Assembly: GCA_947652605.1 (NCBI GenBank)
Contig: OX393576.1
Coordinates: forward strand, 11,062,575 to 11,126,574
From: Elmis aenea
Taxonomy: Eukaryota; Arthropoda; Insecta; Coleoptera; Elmidae
Length of the DNA: 64,000 bases
Reading direction: 5' to 3'
Position 1 is the first letter of the stretch; each line of letters opens with the position of its first letter. Positions 36,050-48,500 of this stretch are shown in pieces. The notes below the pieces were generated by a model that searched no databases, was not told the DNA's origin, and saw only the letters and a list, made by a program, of their open reading frames with translations. The translations under genes and the position numbers were made by a program.

Positions 36050-39000
36050 GTAGGTTGATGTTTTCAATTAATTTTGAAGTGCAAAGTGCAATTCGGTGTT
36101 CGCTCGGTGTTATTGGCCATTATTAAGTTATTGGGCTTAAACAGTTTAATGTATGTGTTACAGTAAACGTGAATAATGGATATTAACTGGTAATTATACT
36201 GAAAGTCTTAAGTATTAGTTGATGAATTAGTACAAAATCGTCTGCTGAAACAAACCTGAATTGTGCATTTAAATACTATACAATGTAAAGAAAAATTCAT
36301 TATCAAATATTATTATGTACATTTGCTTATTGTGGAGTATATAACTACCCGTAATAGCTAGTAAAAGTGATTATTTTTATATATTTAATCACTTCCATTG
36401 TCTACTATTATTTATAATTGCCGATTATCAGGTTTTACTGTAACAAATACACACACAAATGGTCCAAAAAGACGTAAAGTACCTGCCCTCGTATTTGTAA
36501 ATAATTTAATAAGTTTGTGGTACGTGGTGTTATGTAAAAGACGTTTAAGAATATAAATGCGAAGGCATAACCACAAGATTTTAAATATGTTAACCCATTT
36601 TACAATATTGTTGTTACATTGTAGTTTATTTATAATTAATTCGTTTCAAAATTGTACAAAATATCGTAGGACATGTTCGTGCAGGTTTATTTGTAACAAA
36701 TTTGTAACGGTGATTGAAAGAATGGCTAGAAAACATGATTTAGCAGAAAATATGCAAATATTGGCTTCGTTTGCATGGTCGAGATAGTTGTTGTCTTCCG
36801 AAATATCGAACACAAAAAAATTGTGCTTATTTATTTATTGCTTTTGTTTTCTCATTTAGTCTAGGGAAATAAATGAAGGGTGAGGAATCAAATGATGGCA
36901 TTTGTTTTTTGACAACTCCTTAACTGTTGGTCAACTTTTTTTATTTCTTGTCACTTTGTTATCGAAAAATATGGTTATTTTTAAAATTATATTTTTCATT
37001 AATTGGGGTGAAAATTCAATACGGCATTTACAAGAAACAAAAGAGTTAACTATTGTCTAAAAATATTTGAAAGGGATGTCGACAAATGCCATCGCTCAGT
37101 TCTTCGCATTTCATAACATGAAAATGCCCATTTTCGTAAAAGTGTCCCCAAAAACAAAAGAAATAATTGGTTTAATAAATGTAAAGTGCAAAACTGAATC
37201 AGTACAAAAATATTTATCGTATTCGAGCAATTTGCTCTGTCAGAGGAAGGTAATATTTGTATGTTTTTGTTAATTTGTGCAGTTGGTGTGCGTCTGTTGT
37301 CATTTGTTTTGTTCCTTCCAAAATGCACAACTGTATGTGTTTTAATGACTCGTTTTATTACTGTTTTCAAAATCTTAATATATTACTATTTCAAAAACAC
37401 CGTACTTATTGATTAATCAATATAAATTGTCTCGTAATATGGACGTATCCATTGATAAGAAAGGGGGTGTTAACCCTTCATTTGTTTTAATAATTTTTAT
37501 CATGTCAATGTTTACCCTTTTTTTTATGTATATATTTAATTGTAAAATATAACTTGTTGAGGTAATGTTTTCTTTTCGTTTTTAATTTTTGCCCTCTCTC
37601 AAAAAATGTTGGATACGCTCGTGGTTAATAATATAGTGAAGTTATGTACCTATTACATGCTAATTAACACGTTGAATGTTATTTTTATATTTATGTATTG
37701 TATACATATTGTTTTGTACTAATAAATTATTACCATATGCATTTATAAATAAGATTGAACAGAGGGCTTCGAATATATCTATTGCTTTAAGTGGTTATAT
37801 CTTGTTTATTAAACTGTTTGCTATTATTGTTCACGTACATTTTGGTACAAATGCATGATTAATTGTATAGGAGGTATATATATAGGAAGTATAAATACCT
37901 TTTTTTAATCGTATATATTAGTCAATTAATTAAAATTTTCATTTCTCAATATTTTTTTTCCTAAATTTTATTTATGATCTTAATCAGTGGAACTTGAATT
38001 TTGCCAGTTGATTGTTTTAGTGTAGATTTCAATAAATATAAAAATTACCCACAACAGGTAAAATACATTTAAAATTGTTGCTTTCAAATGTTATTAATAT
38101 TATGATAGCTTCTTCTTAGTATTTAATACCTCCTGTATTATAAATTTGCAAATTTTTCCTAGACTAATAGTTGATTATTGTTGAAAGAAATGTGTTTCTG
38201 CTGAACAATAATTTGTAGGGTTTATGGTACCTCAATTTGTTACTAATAGTTTTTTTTTTCTAATATTGTATAAGAACGTCAGTCAGAGATTATGTTGCAA
38301 ATAAAAAACTTTAAAATCCACCAGGAAATTTCCAACATATCTTTTTTTTATATAACACTGCTTTAATATTAACACAAACCTTTAATTAGTTAGTGTTTTT
38401 AGATTTGTAAAAATTTAGAATGCCTTTTCTGTAACTAATACAAAATATATTGTTAAGTCAAATGCAAGTGGAATCAAGATTTATAATTCATAATGCTAAT
38501 ATGCTATATTCAAATAAATTGAACAAAAATGTGCTTGAATTTTTCCCAAACTTTAAAACAAAAATTCGTACTTATCTGCTGTTGTTATTTTTTTATTATA
38601 TTTAAGATAAATTCTAGCTCGATTAACTTGAGAAAACCTAATACTCGTGTGTTAAAATTCATGCTATTTACAATTTTTGTTGTAATTTCCTTTTGTTTTA
38701 TTAACTACTCATTTATTTTGTACTAAATTATGCAATTTCTTGGCTTAAAATCGACATGACATTGTTTTTATCTCCTTTGTAAGCTAAAAGATAGGTTTAT
38801 ATTTCACGTGATGTTTATTTTGTAAATTAAATAAGTAGAAGTAAATAAGAATTGAATAAAAATAAACCGTTATAGCTTTAGTGTAAAATAATTAAATGTT
38901 TAACATGTTATATGTTTTTATATCTCTTTGTATAGATTATTAGATTAAAATATTGCACAGTTTAATTAATATATTATATTTGTTTAGGGTAAGAAACATG

Positions 39001-39504
39001 CAAGTGATAGCAAGAGGAGAATTAGTTGATAATTCTGGTTTTGTTAATATATGCAACGGTTTAATATTGTAATTATTCATTGCAACTTTGATTATAACTG
39101 GCTCATTATCATTTGTAGCAAGTCTGTTACAAATACATGTACAGAGATAAAATGGCCTTATGTGAAAATAAGATCTGCATTAATCTTGTACAAATGAAAT
39201 ACTTGTAATATGTATAATCAAAATAATTTATCTATAGCAGCTTAACATAAAGAGTTGATAATTTTATTAATAGAGCAGGAAAATATAAGAAATTGATTTG
39301 TAAATAAAAGTATCATATTGTGTTGCAGTTTTTTTTTTATATAATAAAATTTTTAGTATTTACTATTGAAAAATTTAAACGAGGATCCTCCGTTTAATAA
39401 CAATGTTTGAATGTGTTCATTTGTAATACCAACCCACAAGCCGTATACGCAAAAAAATTCACTAAACGTACTTGTCATTGCCGTGCCGTGCTTGATCATT
39501 ACAA
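36050..39504. other. FBXL6 3' region and spacer before UBR4
   Basis: The first good polyadenylation signal after the FBXL6 stop is AATAAA at 36868-36873. The rest is very AT-rich, with no open frame of protein-like composition and no transposon I recognise. This makes it the longest repeat-poor stretch of the window. Confidence 0.5.
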
Positions 39505-42500
39505 ATGGCAGATGCAATGGCCGCAAGTAGTGGTGGAGTAGAATGGTCTATGATCATAAAACCATTTTTGTCATCAGATTATGAAGGCTGTAACAAAACT
39601 CAACTGTTAGAATTATGCTCTGCTATTGTCAAAAAGTAAGTAAAATTTGTTTATCAAATATTAATGTCGAGATCTGGGGAAATTATGCGTAATAGTTTTG
39701 ACACATTAGGACTTCGTCAATAATATATCTTTCTCTTATATTTTTTTTACAGTGAAACTGAGATATTACGTTACAAAGAGAGTGAAAAAGCATTTTACAA
39801 TTCATTTGCCGTTGTGGCGTCAGTGTACATAAGCAGCAATGCAAAACATTGTAAGTATTATTCTGTCTTATTGAAGTTATCCTTTAAACATTACCAAGCA
39901 AATTATCAGAATTTGCTTTGAGGTGTTGTATTCATAGCCCATTTCGATTTTTGCAATTAGTTCTTGACATCAGTCAATTTAAAATTTCATGTCAATGTCA
40001 TTGGGGTAGCAAAATTATAGAAAAGGGATCTGAAAATGTATTCAAGTTGATTTTTGTTAGGTTAGGTACAAACACACTTTGTACAAAATTTTTTGTTTGT
40101 TAGTATTAATTTTATTATCCCGTTGATGTGATATTTAGCTGATGTTTTATCTGTAATCTTAACCAATGTTACTGTAAAATTGTATTGTTTTATGATGCAA
40201 CGAAGCCCAATAGTTAGCTAATAATTTCTGGCAATGTTGTAAGGGTATTTATGATTGCTACGTGTTTCCTGAAGATTGTCTAATATATTGTTGTAGTGAC
40301 CGCAAGTCAGTTGGAAATTGTGAGTGCCGCATGCCGTGTGTTACTGAAATATTTGATTAGTGCTCTTCAGACTGTGAGCCGTGACACTAGTCCAAATAGT
40401 GCACAAGCTGAACGTTATTTAAAAGCAATTCGAACTTTATGTGTTGGAGCAGACTTTTTGTCACCTGCAGAACTGTCAGTGTTAACTAATACCATGAAGG
40501 GTGAAACCTTACCTACACATCCCAGTGCTACAGGTATGTACAATATATGTTTGTAAATGGACAATTCCAACATGCAAATAATAGGTAGAAAAATGATATA
40601 ATAATTTGATCTGTGAGGATAACACGGATGTTTTTATCAATGTTGAATATTTCAGTATTAAATTTCTGTCGTCATTGCTAAATCATATATTATCTATGCA
40701 GCTGATGCAGTATAATTTTATAAAATTATAATGTCTTTGTGAATTGTATATTTTGTATAATATACCTACATTTCTTTTGATACAAATTAATGGATAATCA
40801 AGTACTATTGTGGGCCAAACAAAATGCACAATAGTCTAAAATGAAGTCACATTGCATTCTAATATGTTATGGCTTCTAATAGTCCAATAAAATCCTGGTA
40901 ATATTGGGTAATTTTTATTCTTTGAAATGAAATAGTAAATGTAAATAACTGAGAATAGTGAACTGTAGGAAATTGTTCTACAATATCCTGTGATTATGCA
41001 TCGCATTCTCAAACAAGATCACTATTTTCGGTATTGTTGTATGGGTCGACAGCTTTTTTTTTTTAATACAACATGATTACTGTAATAATAGATTTGTTTG
41101 AAAGCCAATATTGGGTGTGCCAAATTTAAGCTCAAGGATATATTGTTAATGTAATTTTAACTAAGGTTCAATTTATTTTGTTATTTAGTATTGTCATTGC
41201 CTTATAGTAATGCAGAATTAAATTATATTTTGTCCGAATGTGATCAAAATTTAAATGTTTCTACTAAAATAAATGTTGGGGGTACATAAAATACTTCCTT
41301 GGAAGCTGGGACTTTTTTTTTCGTGGGTGATATTGAATTTTATAAAAATCATTCTAGAACATACATCTTTAGGTAATGTAGAATGTAGCAAGTCGAATAA
41401 TTATGACGCAACATGGATTTTTGTGACATGCAATTTACTCGTAAAAATTGTCTTTTATATAGTAGTTATTTAAGTACCTACAGAATTATTATTTTCATTA
41501 ATTCAGTAAACGTACCTATCCAGGTGGAATCTTGTTGAATATAACTTTCATGTGGAATGTTAATAATAACAATTACAAATATTATTTACGACCTTCAAAG
41601 TACTTGATTAGATTACAACAATTTAGACAGAGCTGTAGTAAGTTAAATTGTTGAAAAAGTTTTGGGTATCCTTGGTCCTTAGATTATCATAAACAATGTA
41701 CTTGCATAAAGGAACATAGACACTAATTAAAAAGACAAAAAAGCATAACATTGTGTTGCAAATGTTTTTGTGAGCATGTATTATTACAAGGCAGTTAAGT
41801 GTAGTTTATAGACAAAATTCCATGTTATATTAGATATATTTAAAATTGTAATGGTAATAACGTTGTGTATTGAAAATAAATTATGTAACTTTATTTTTCA
41901 ACGACAGTTATTCGTTGCAGATGCTCAGTTATTTTTATTATCTTTACCAATGATAGTGTAGTAAGTTAAGTCGTTAAGTTACACATGTTAAAAACGTTGT
42001 GCACAAAATATGGACACATGCATTTTTTAACGTCCGTTATGGCTGTGTTATGACCCATTATTGTTGCTTTATTGCAATTTAATAACTCATTAGCCGTACA
42101 TATTATGTATAGAAATTTGTATGGGGTATAGTGATTTATATGCGTTACCTATGGAAATATGAAGAGAGGTCAAAGGAAACACTTATTAACATGTAATTTT
42201 CATTTTTTGTTTTGTTATGTTGCCAATTAGGATTTATGTTGCCTTTGTGGGCACCAGTTTGTTGTTAACTGATAATGTTGTATGTTCAAATTTTTACTAG
42301 AATAATTCAAAAGGCCTGGATGAAATAAATAGCTTTACAGCGCATGTTATAGTTATCCAAGTGGTGTAACATCGCATTCTCGATGCTATCTTTATAGTTA
42401 ACTTTGAAATCGATTTGAAAGGTTTTAATGATTTAAATTAAGTAGTTCCGCGCTTAATAGCAATACATCTTATATTAGTTTATGTGTGCCACTATTTATG

Positions 42501-45500
42501 TGGTTATTTTGTTTAGGTACTGATAAAGAAACGAGTAATAAACAGGATAGTTCAAAAAGCAGATCAGATCTGTCCGTTAGCATATTTGAACAGTTAACGT
42601 TACCGCTGCGGGATGGACGTACCGTCACATCCGAACAAAGTACGAGTGGCCAGTCGAATATAAACGACGTTTTAGGGAATAGCGATCCAAGCACAGAAAT
42701 TAATGTGAGTTGCGTTCTTTTTATCGCGTTTAGAATCTTAAGTGTGTTTGTTTTTCAGAAATTGTTTTTAGCTGCGAATACTGAAAGTCTTCAAGCTCTC
42801 CGTGCGGGAGACACGTTAGCGGATTTATGTCTTAGTTTGCCGGCAATAAAAAATGCTCGAACCAAAGTGGAGGAAGCTCTGGCTGGAAAACCGTTCAGCC
42901 TGCCCAGTTCGCATACGGAAGCCGGTGCCATTAGGAGCAGGTAGTGTTTTGTTTCTTTTTGCCGCATATTAAATGTTAAATCTTTCAGATTTATTAGGTG
43001 AAACTGTATTTTTTATGTAGTTTTATGTGTGGCAACACAAGGTTTTATCGTTTGTTTTGTTTTCAGTCTTCCATCGACTGTGGCTGATGTTAGTCTGGCA
43101 TCGTCGGCAATTAGTTTGCCCGTTCTGGAACCGTTGACACCTAGTAAATTGGATAAATTGTGTAGTTTAAGTATGGCGGTCTTGTACTGTGCCGTGTCTC
43201 AAGCTGCAGCCAGTGCCATGTTTTCCGTCGGTTCTGCCGTTTCGCCGAAATGCGCTTCCGCACAGGCACAGGCGGCCAAAGAAGAAGAACTGGACGCGAA
43301 TGCTGTTACGTTGGTGGAGGAAGCCCTCAACATGTATTCGTTCATAGGAAATACCATCAAAAATTCTACTAGAGCCGGTGGTCATGTAAGTACAAGTCAG
43401 AAATTTAATTTATATGAAACTGAAGATTTGTAATATATCGAGGGTCTCATATCAGAGGAGCATATGCGCCAAAAATACAAAAATAGAGATTCTTTGCCAA
43501 AAATGTGTCAAACTGAAGAAAAAAGATAATCTTTGTATGTCAGATAAATCAACATATTTTGATATACGTATAAGCAGGAACAGAATTGAAGTGATTGCAT
43601 AAAAATTGAATTTACAGGAAGTTTTTCTCTTTTCTTGAACAATTCTACAGATGGCTCATACGCCCCTCTGATATGAGACCCTCGATATGGTGATTCCGAA
43701 ATATGTATTGAATTGAATAGTTAATTGATTATTTTAATTAAGGGATTGATTCAGACTTGCATTTCTTTAGGAAAATATACAGGGTGTTTCTTAAGTATTG
43801 CAAAAAAAATCAGGAGGTGATTCCTTATCAAAAATTAAGGGGGGTCTTTCATATAATTTTTTTTTCTTAGGCGTCTCCTTTTGGAGATACACCTCCCTAA
43901 ATGGGTGCGATAAAATTGGGTTTATATTTTATTTCTCAAATTTGGATAAATGTAGGAGAATGATATTTGGTAGATGTTTTATACTTATTAAAAGGTTTCC
44001 CATAGTAATATTTTTAATCATCTCCCACCTCCACAGGGAGCTGAAAAGTGCGACCCCTGTTGGTTTTCTTATCAGAACTTTGTAGTGGGTTAAAATTTAG
44101 CAATTATTTTTTTGAAAGATTGATTTATTTAGAAACTTTTATTATGGCAACCACCAAAATGAATCGTTTTATATTGGAATGTTTGATGGTTCATGTTTAT
44201 TTATTTTATTTTTTACTCAAATATTGTAGATTTTACGAGAAAAACTAAAGAATAAAAAAGTTTCTAAATAAAGCAAGCTTTCAAATAAAAAAATTTAAAG
44301 GCAACATGTTAACCCACTAAAAAGTTCTGATTAAAAAACCAACAGCAGGGGTCGCACTTTTCAGCCCCCTGTGAAGGTGGGAGATGATTAAAAATATTAC
44401 TATGGGAAACCTTTTAATAGGTATAAAACATCTACCAAATATCATTCTCCTACATTTATCCAAATTTGAGAAATAAAATAAAACCTAATTTTACAACTCC
44501 CCTATCTCAAAAAGGAGACGTCTAAGGGAAAAAATTTATATGAAACAACTGCCTTAATTTTCGATAAGGAATCACCTCCTGATTTTTTTTGCAATACTTA
44601 AGAAACACCCTGTATATAACTTTGTACATTAACCTTTCTATTGTATTTGGGGCCCATATTCACACAATAAGCATTGTAAGCATTTTATTTGCCACAACTT
44701 CTTTTTATTTTAAGGATCAATATTGTGTATTTTTACACGATTTGTAAAAAGTTTTGCACAGAATATCTCCTTTATTTTAGGTTTTTCAAAATCATCTGCT
44801 GGCCGGTTCGTGGGTCTTATTGTCTGGTTTACAAGCGCATTTAACGCATAGCATAGCCTCAGTAACCGACAAAGTGCCCCACACGCGAGATCGTGAAGAC
44901 AAAGGTCGCAGTCCGAGTAAGTCACGAGAGACCACATCAGCTCGTTCGAGCCTCATAAAATTTCAACAGTCATTCGGCGTCCTCTCCGTCGCTTTGGCCA
45001 CTCGCGCGTTGACTTTGTTGACGGAACTTTTCGAAGACTTGCATCTGGAAGTCTGCGGCGGTGGAGGTAGTACATTACAAGTAAGTGCTTGTTTTTTTTT
45101 TGCTCGGATTGGTTTTGATTTTATTTGTTTTGTGCAGGTAGAACCGGCTCCCCTGGCCATAATGGGACAATTTTCAGCTTTACAAAGGGTGGCAAGATTG
45201 CTCGGGGCTGCGCCGTTAAATCAACTGTTGTTCTATCTTGCTACAGTTAGTTATCGTAAAGCTTGTACGTTAAAACGAATTCATCCACCAGAGGGAGACA
45301 CGTTTAGCCAGAGCGATTCCACAACCTACTATGAAGATATGATCATGTGTTCTGATGAGAGCTCTACTGAAGGTAATATTTCATTGCACAGTTCTGTTAC
45401 ACTACACAACTGTCACTCATTAAGTGCACTAGTTACAACCAAAAACCATGACACACATGTGTGACGGACATAACTCTCAACCACTGCACAGTTTTATACC

Positions 45501-48500
45501 CGATTATGTAACAAACAGCTTAATGCATCTATTATTTTAAGAACACACATACGTGACACCGTTTTTTTTGGGCGTATATGTGACGGGCTCATAAAAATGT
45601 TTTTGTTCTTTCTGTAGATGAAGATAGCGAACCAATTTTGGGTCAGTGGTTCGAAGAGACTCTGGCGCCCCCGGAGACGGTAGAAACCAAAGCGTCTTCT
45701 AGCACGGATAATCCTGAGCCGAACGTTTCGCAAAGTGAGAGGGCCCATTCTTTGGTTCCGGAAAAAGGCGAAGCGCATGGTTACATTTCCTTAGCTACAC
45801 AAATTTTTATTTTCCTTAATAGGCATTTTTTATGCTCTAAAAGTGCGTACGTCACACGATACGTAAAGACTGGTTTAACGGAACAACAAATGGTGATATT
45901 AGCTGCTATTATTAGAGATCTTGATAGGGAAACTGCTCGGACGGAAGTTGGTGAGTGCTGAGATTTTTGTTGTTGTTCGAATGATGTTGAATGGAATCAG
46001 TTTTGTGGAAATTAATTATATTTAGCTTGGCCTTGACTGGATTTTTTTTTTAACTCACAGTGCGTGTTATAACAAAATCTTGTCTGTATGACTGGCAAAA
46101 ATGTTTTTGTTTTATATTCAAATTTGTTGTTTTATAATAAAAAAATTTGTAGGTACGATATCTGTATATTTTGGTGCTACATTAGGGCAATTATATTGCG
46201 AGTTTTCTGGAGCTCTGACTAGATTTACGCATAACTTAATAACACATAGTGGATTACATACTTTGCAAGCTCATTTATTGGCACATCTTGGTGTGTCCCC
46301 TTGGAATACGGAAGTGCCCCATTCGTGGCCCCTACAAGTGTATCCCCGTACTTTGGCCGTTTTGGCACAGGTAAGATAATACTTTTGGTTGAACTAACAT
46401 GATTTTTAAATCAATTTTTCCAAATCATTATAATAATAGTAGTTTTGCTCGTTATTTCAATTTTCACTGAATTACATGTGTTTTTCTTTTGTTTATAGCA
46501 CTTGTTTTTTTTGTGTTTTTCTTTTGTTTGTAGCACTTGTTTTTTCTGTGTTTTTCTTTTGTTTGTAGCACTTGTTTTTTCTTTGTTTTTCTTCTGTTAA
46601 TAGCGCTTGTTTTTTCTGTGTTTTTCTTTTGTTTGTAGCACTTGTTTTTTCTTTGTAGCACTTGTTTTTTCTTTGTTTTTCGTTTGTTTATAGCGCTTGT
46701 TTTTTCTGTGTTTTTCTTTTGTTTGTAGCACTTGCTTTTTCTTTGTAGAACTTGTTTTTTCTTTGTAGAACTTGTTTTTTCTTTGTAGCACTTGTTTTTT
46801 CTTTTGTTTTTATTTTGTTTATAGAACTTGTTTTTTCTGTTTGAAATTAATTTTTTTTTTTTATTGTTCAAAATTAAAAGAGTGTTACATTATTTTTTAT
46901 ATCCCAATTTTACCATAAAAGTTGCTTTTTGTAGTATGTATATGAAACATCGGAATCGATGAATCAATATATTTTAATTGGATTTGTTATTACTTTTGCA
47001 GGTCTTATTGCTGCGACCCCAAAACGAAAAAGAAGCATCTGTGATAAGCATATGGCATAGACTGGTTAACACGTTGATTGAAGACGTCATGAATCCACCT
47101 GCTGTTCTAGATTCAGAAAATGAAGGTATGTCAATAATTATTGTGTAACCTTTTTCAACTATTTGGTAAATTAAAATAATCAATAGTCAGGCCGAGTCAA
47201 ATTTAAGGGCGACCATTGGAATCTGTAAAAACTTTTAACTTGTATTCGTCATTTAAATAGTTTGATAAAATGTTTGTCCAGTCGATTCGATTTTGTTTTT
47301 TCCACATTAACCTTCGTTTTTCATGGTTTGGTGAAAATTGCTTGAAGGAAAATTGCTCAAATACAATTGCTCGAATGGAAAATTGCTCGAAAGGTAAATT
47401 ACTGGAAAGGAAAATTGCTTGAAAAAATGAAATAATTTTACATTTTTATAAATACACTTAAAAAAATTTATTTAAATTTATTTACAAGTACATATACACT
47501 TATTCAATTTGTTGTTGAGATAAACATTATAAATATTTGAAATATTATACATGGTGTCCCACAAAGTATGCCTTCGCAAGTTTTTGCATAAATCGGATGT
47601 TGAGGAGCTAAATAAAACATTTTTACTGATTATAATTTTTTTCATGTGTCCCTTCATATACAGGGTGTCCTAGTTATAGTGAACAGCATGGAGATCTTGT
47701 AAACAGTAGGAGATACAGAGTTGGTTAAACGGGTCAAAATGATCTATGATTTAAGAGCAACTGTTCTGTGAAAAAAAAACTGGAAAAAATCAATAGTTTT
47801 TGTGGTATGGATAAAAAACAAAACACATCAGGTTTTTAATTTTTGCTTATAACTTGCTTATTTGAAATCATACTTAAAATATTATTCGACATTTTGCAGG
47901 CACTTTTTGGCATAGATTTGTATTTGTCAACAAATTTGATCTATCTTCATTTGTTTTTGCTGTTTTAACATCAGTCGTATTTAAAATAAGAAAATTGATG
48001 TTAAAAAACAAAAACAAATTGTTGACATATTTAAAATCTACGCAAAAAAAAAAACCGTATAATGTCGAATAATATTTTGAGTATGATTTCAATTAAGCAA
48101 GTTATAGGCAAAAATTAAAAACCTGATGTGTTTTGTTTTTATCCATAGCGCAAAAACTTCTTTTTCTTTTTTCCGAGTTTTTTTTTTTCCATAGAACAGT
48201 TGCTCTTAAATCATAGATCAAAAAAACTTTTTTTCTAATAACTAAAAAACCAAAAATGATAGAATATATTTGAAAACTGTTCTGAGTTTGTCTCAAAACA
48301 CTGCACTTTTTTGGTAATTTAACCGTTTCTCTATCTTGAATATTAAGCGAGATACCCATGCAATCCCATTGAATTTGGACCACCCTGTACAATTAAATAT
48401 ATATTATCGTCAAATAATCTTCTCATTACCTTCCTTGCTAATAGTATTTTACTGGGCATTCGTGAACTGCAGCAATTTTAATCACTAAATATATAAATAA

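Noticed and set aside
36557..38726. Several 60-100-codon open frames in the FBXL6-UBR4 spacer
   Set aside because: They have chance AT-rich composition (Phe/Ile/Lys/Asn), no splice signals, no motifs and no repeats in common.
46464..46871. Minus-strand open frame of 135 codons, almost all Lys/Asn/Thr/Tyr
   Set aside because: It is the reverse of the T-rich minisatellite in a UBR4 intron; composition is explained entirely by the repeat.
47325..47422. GAAAATTGCTCGAA repeats as a CRISPR-like array
   Set aside because: Spacing is irregular with almost no spacers, the host is an animal, and the repeats are the subterminal motifs of a transposon.
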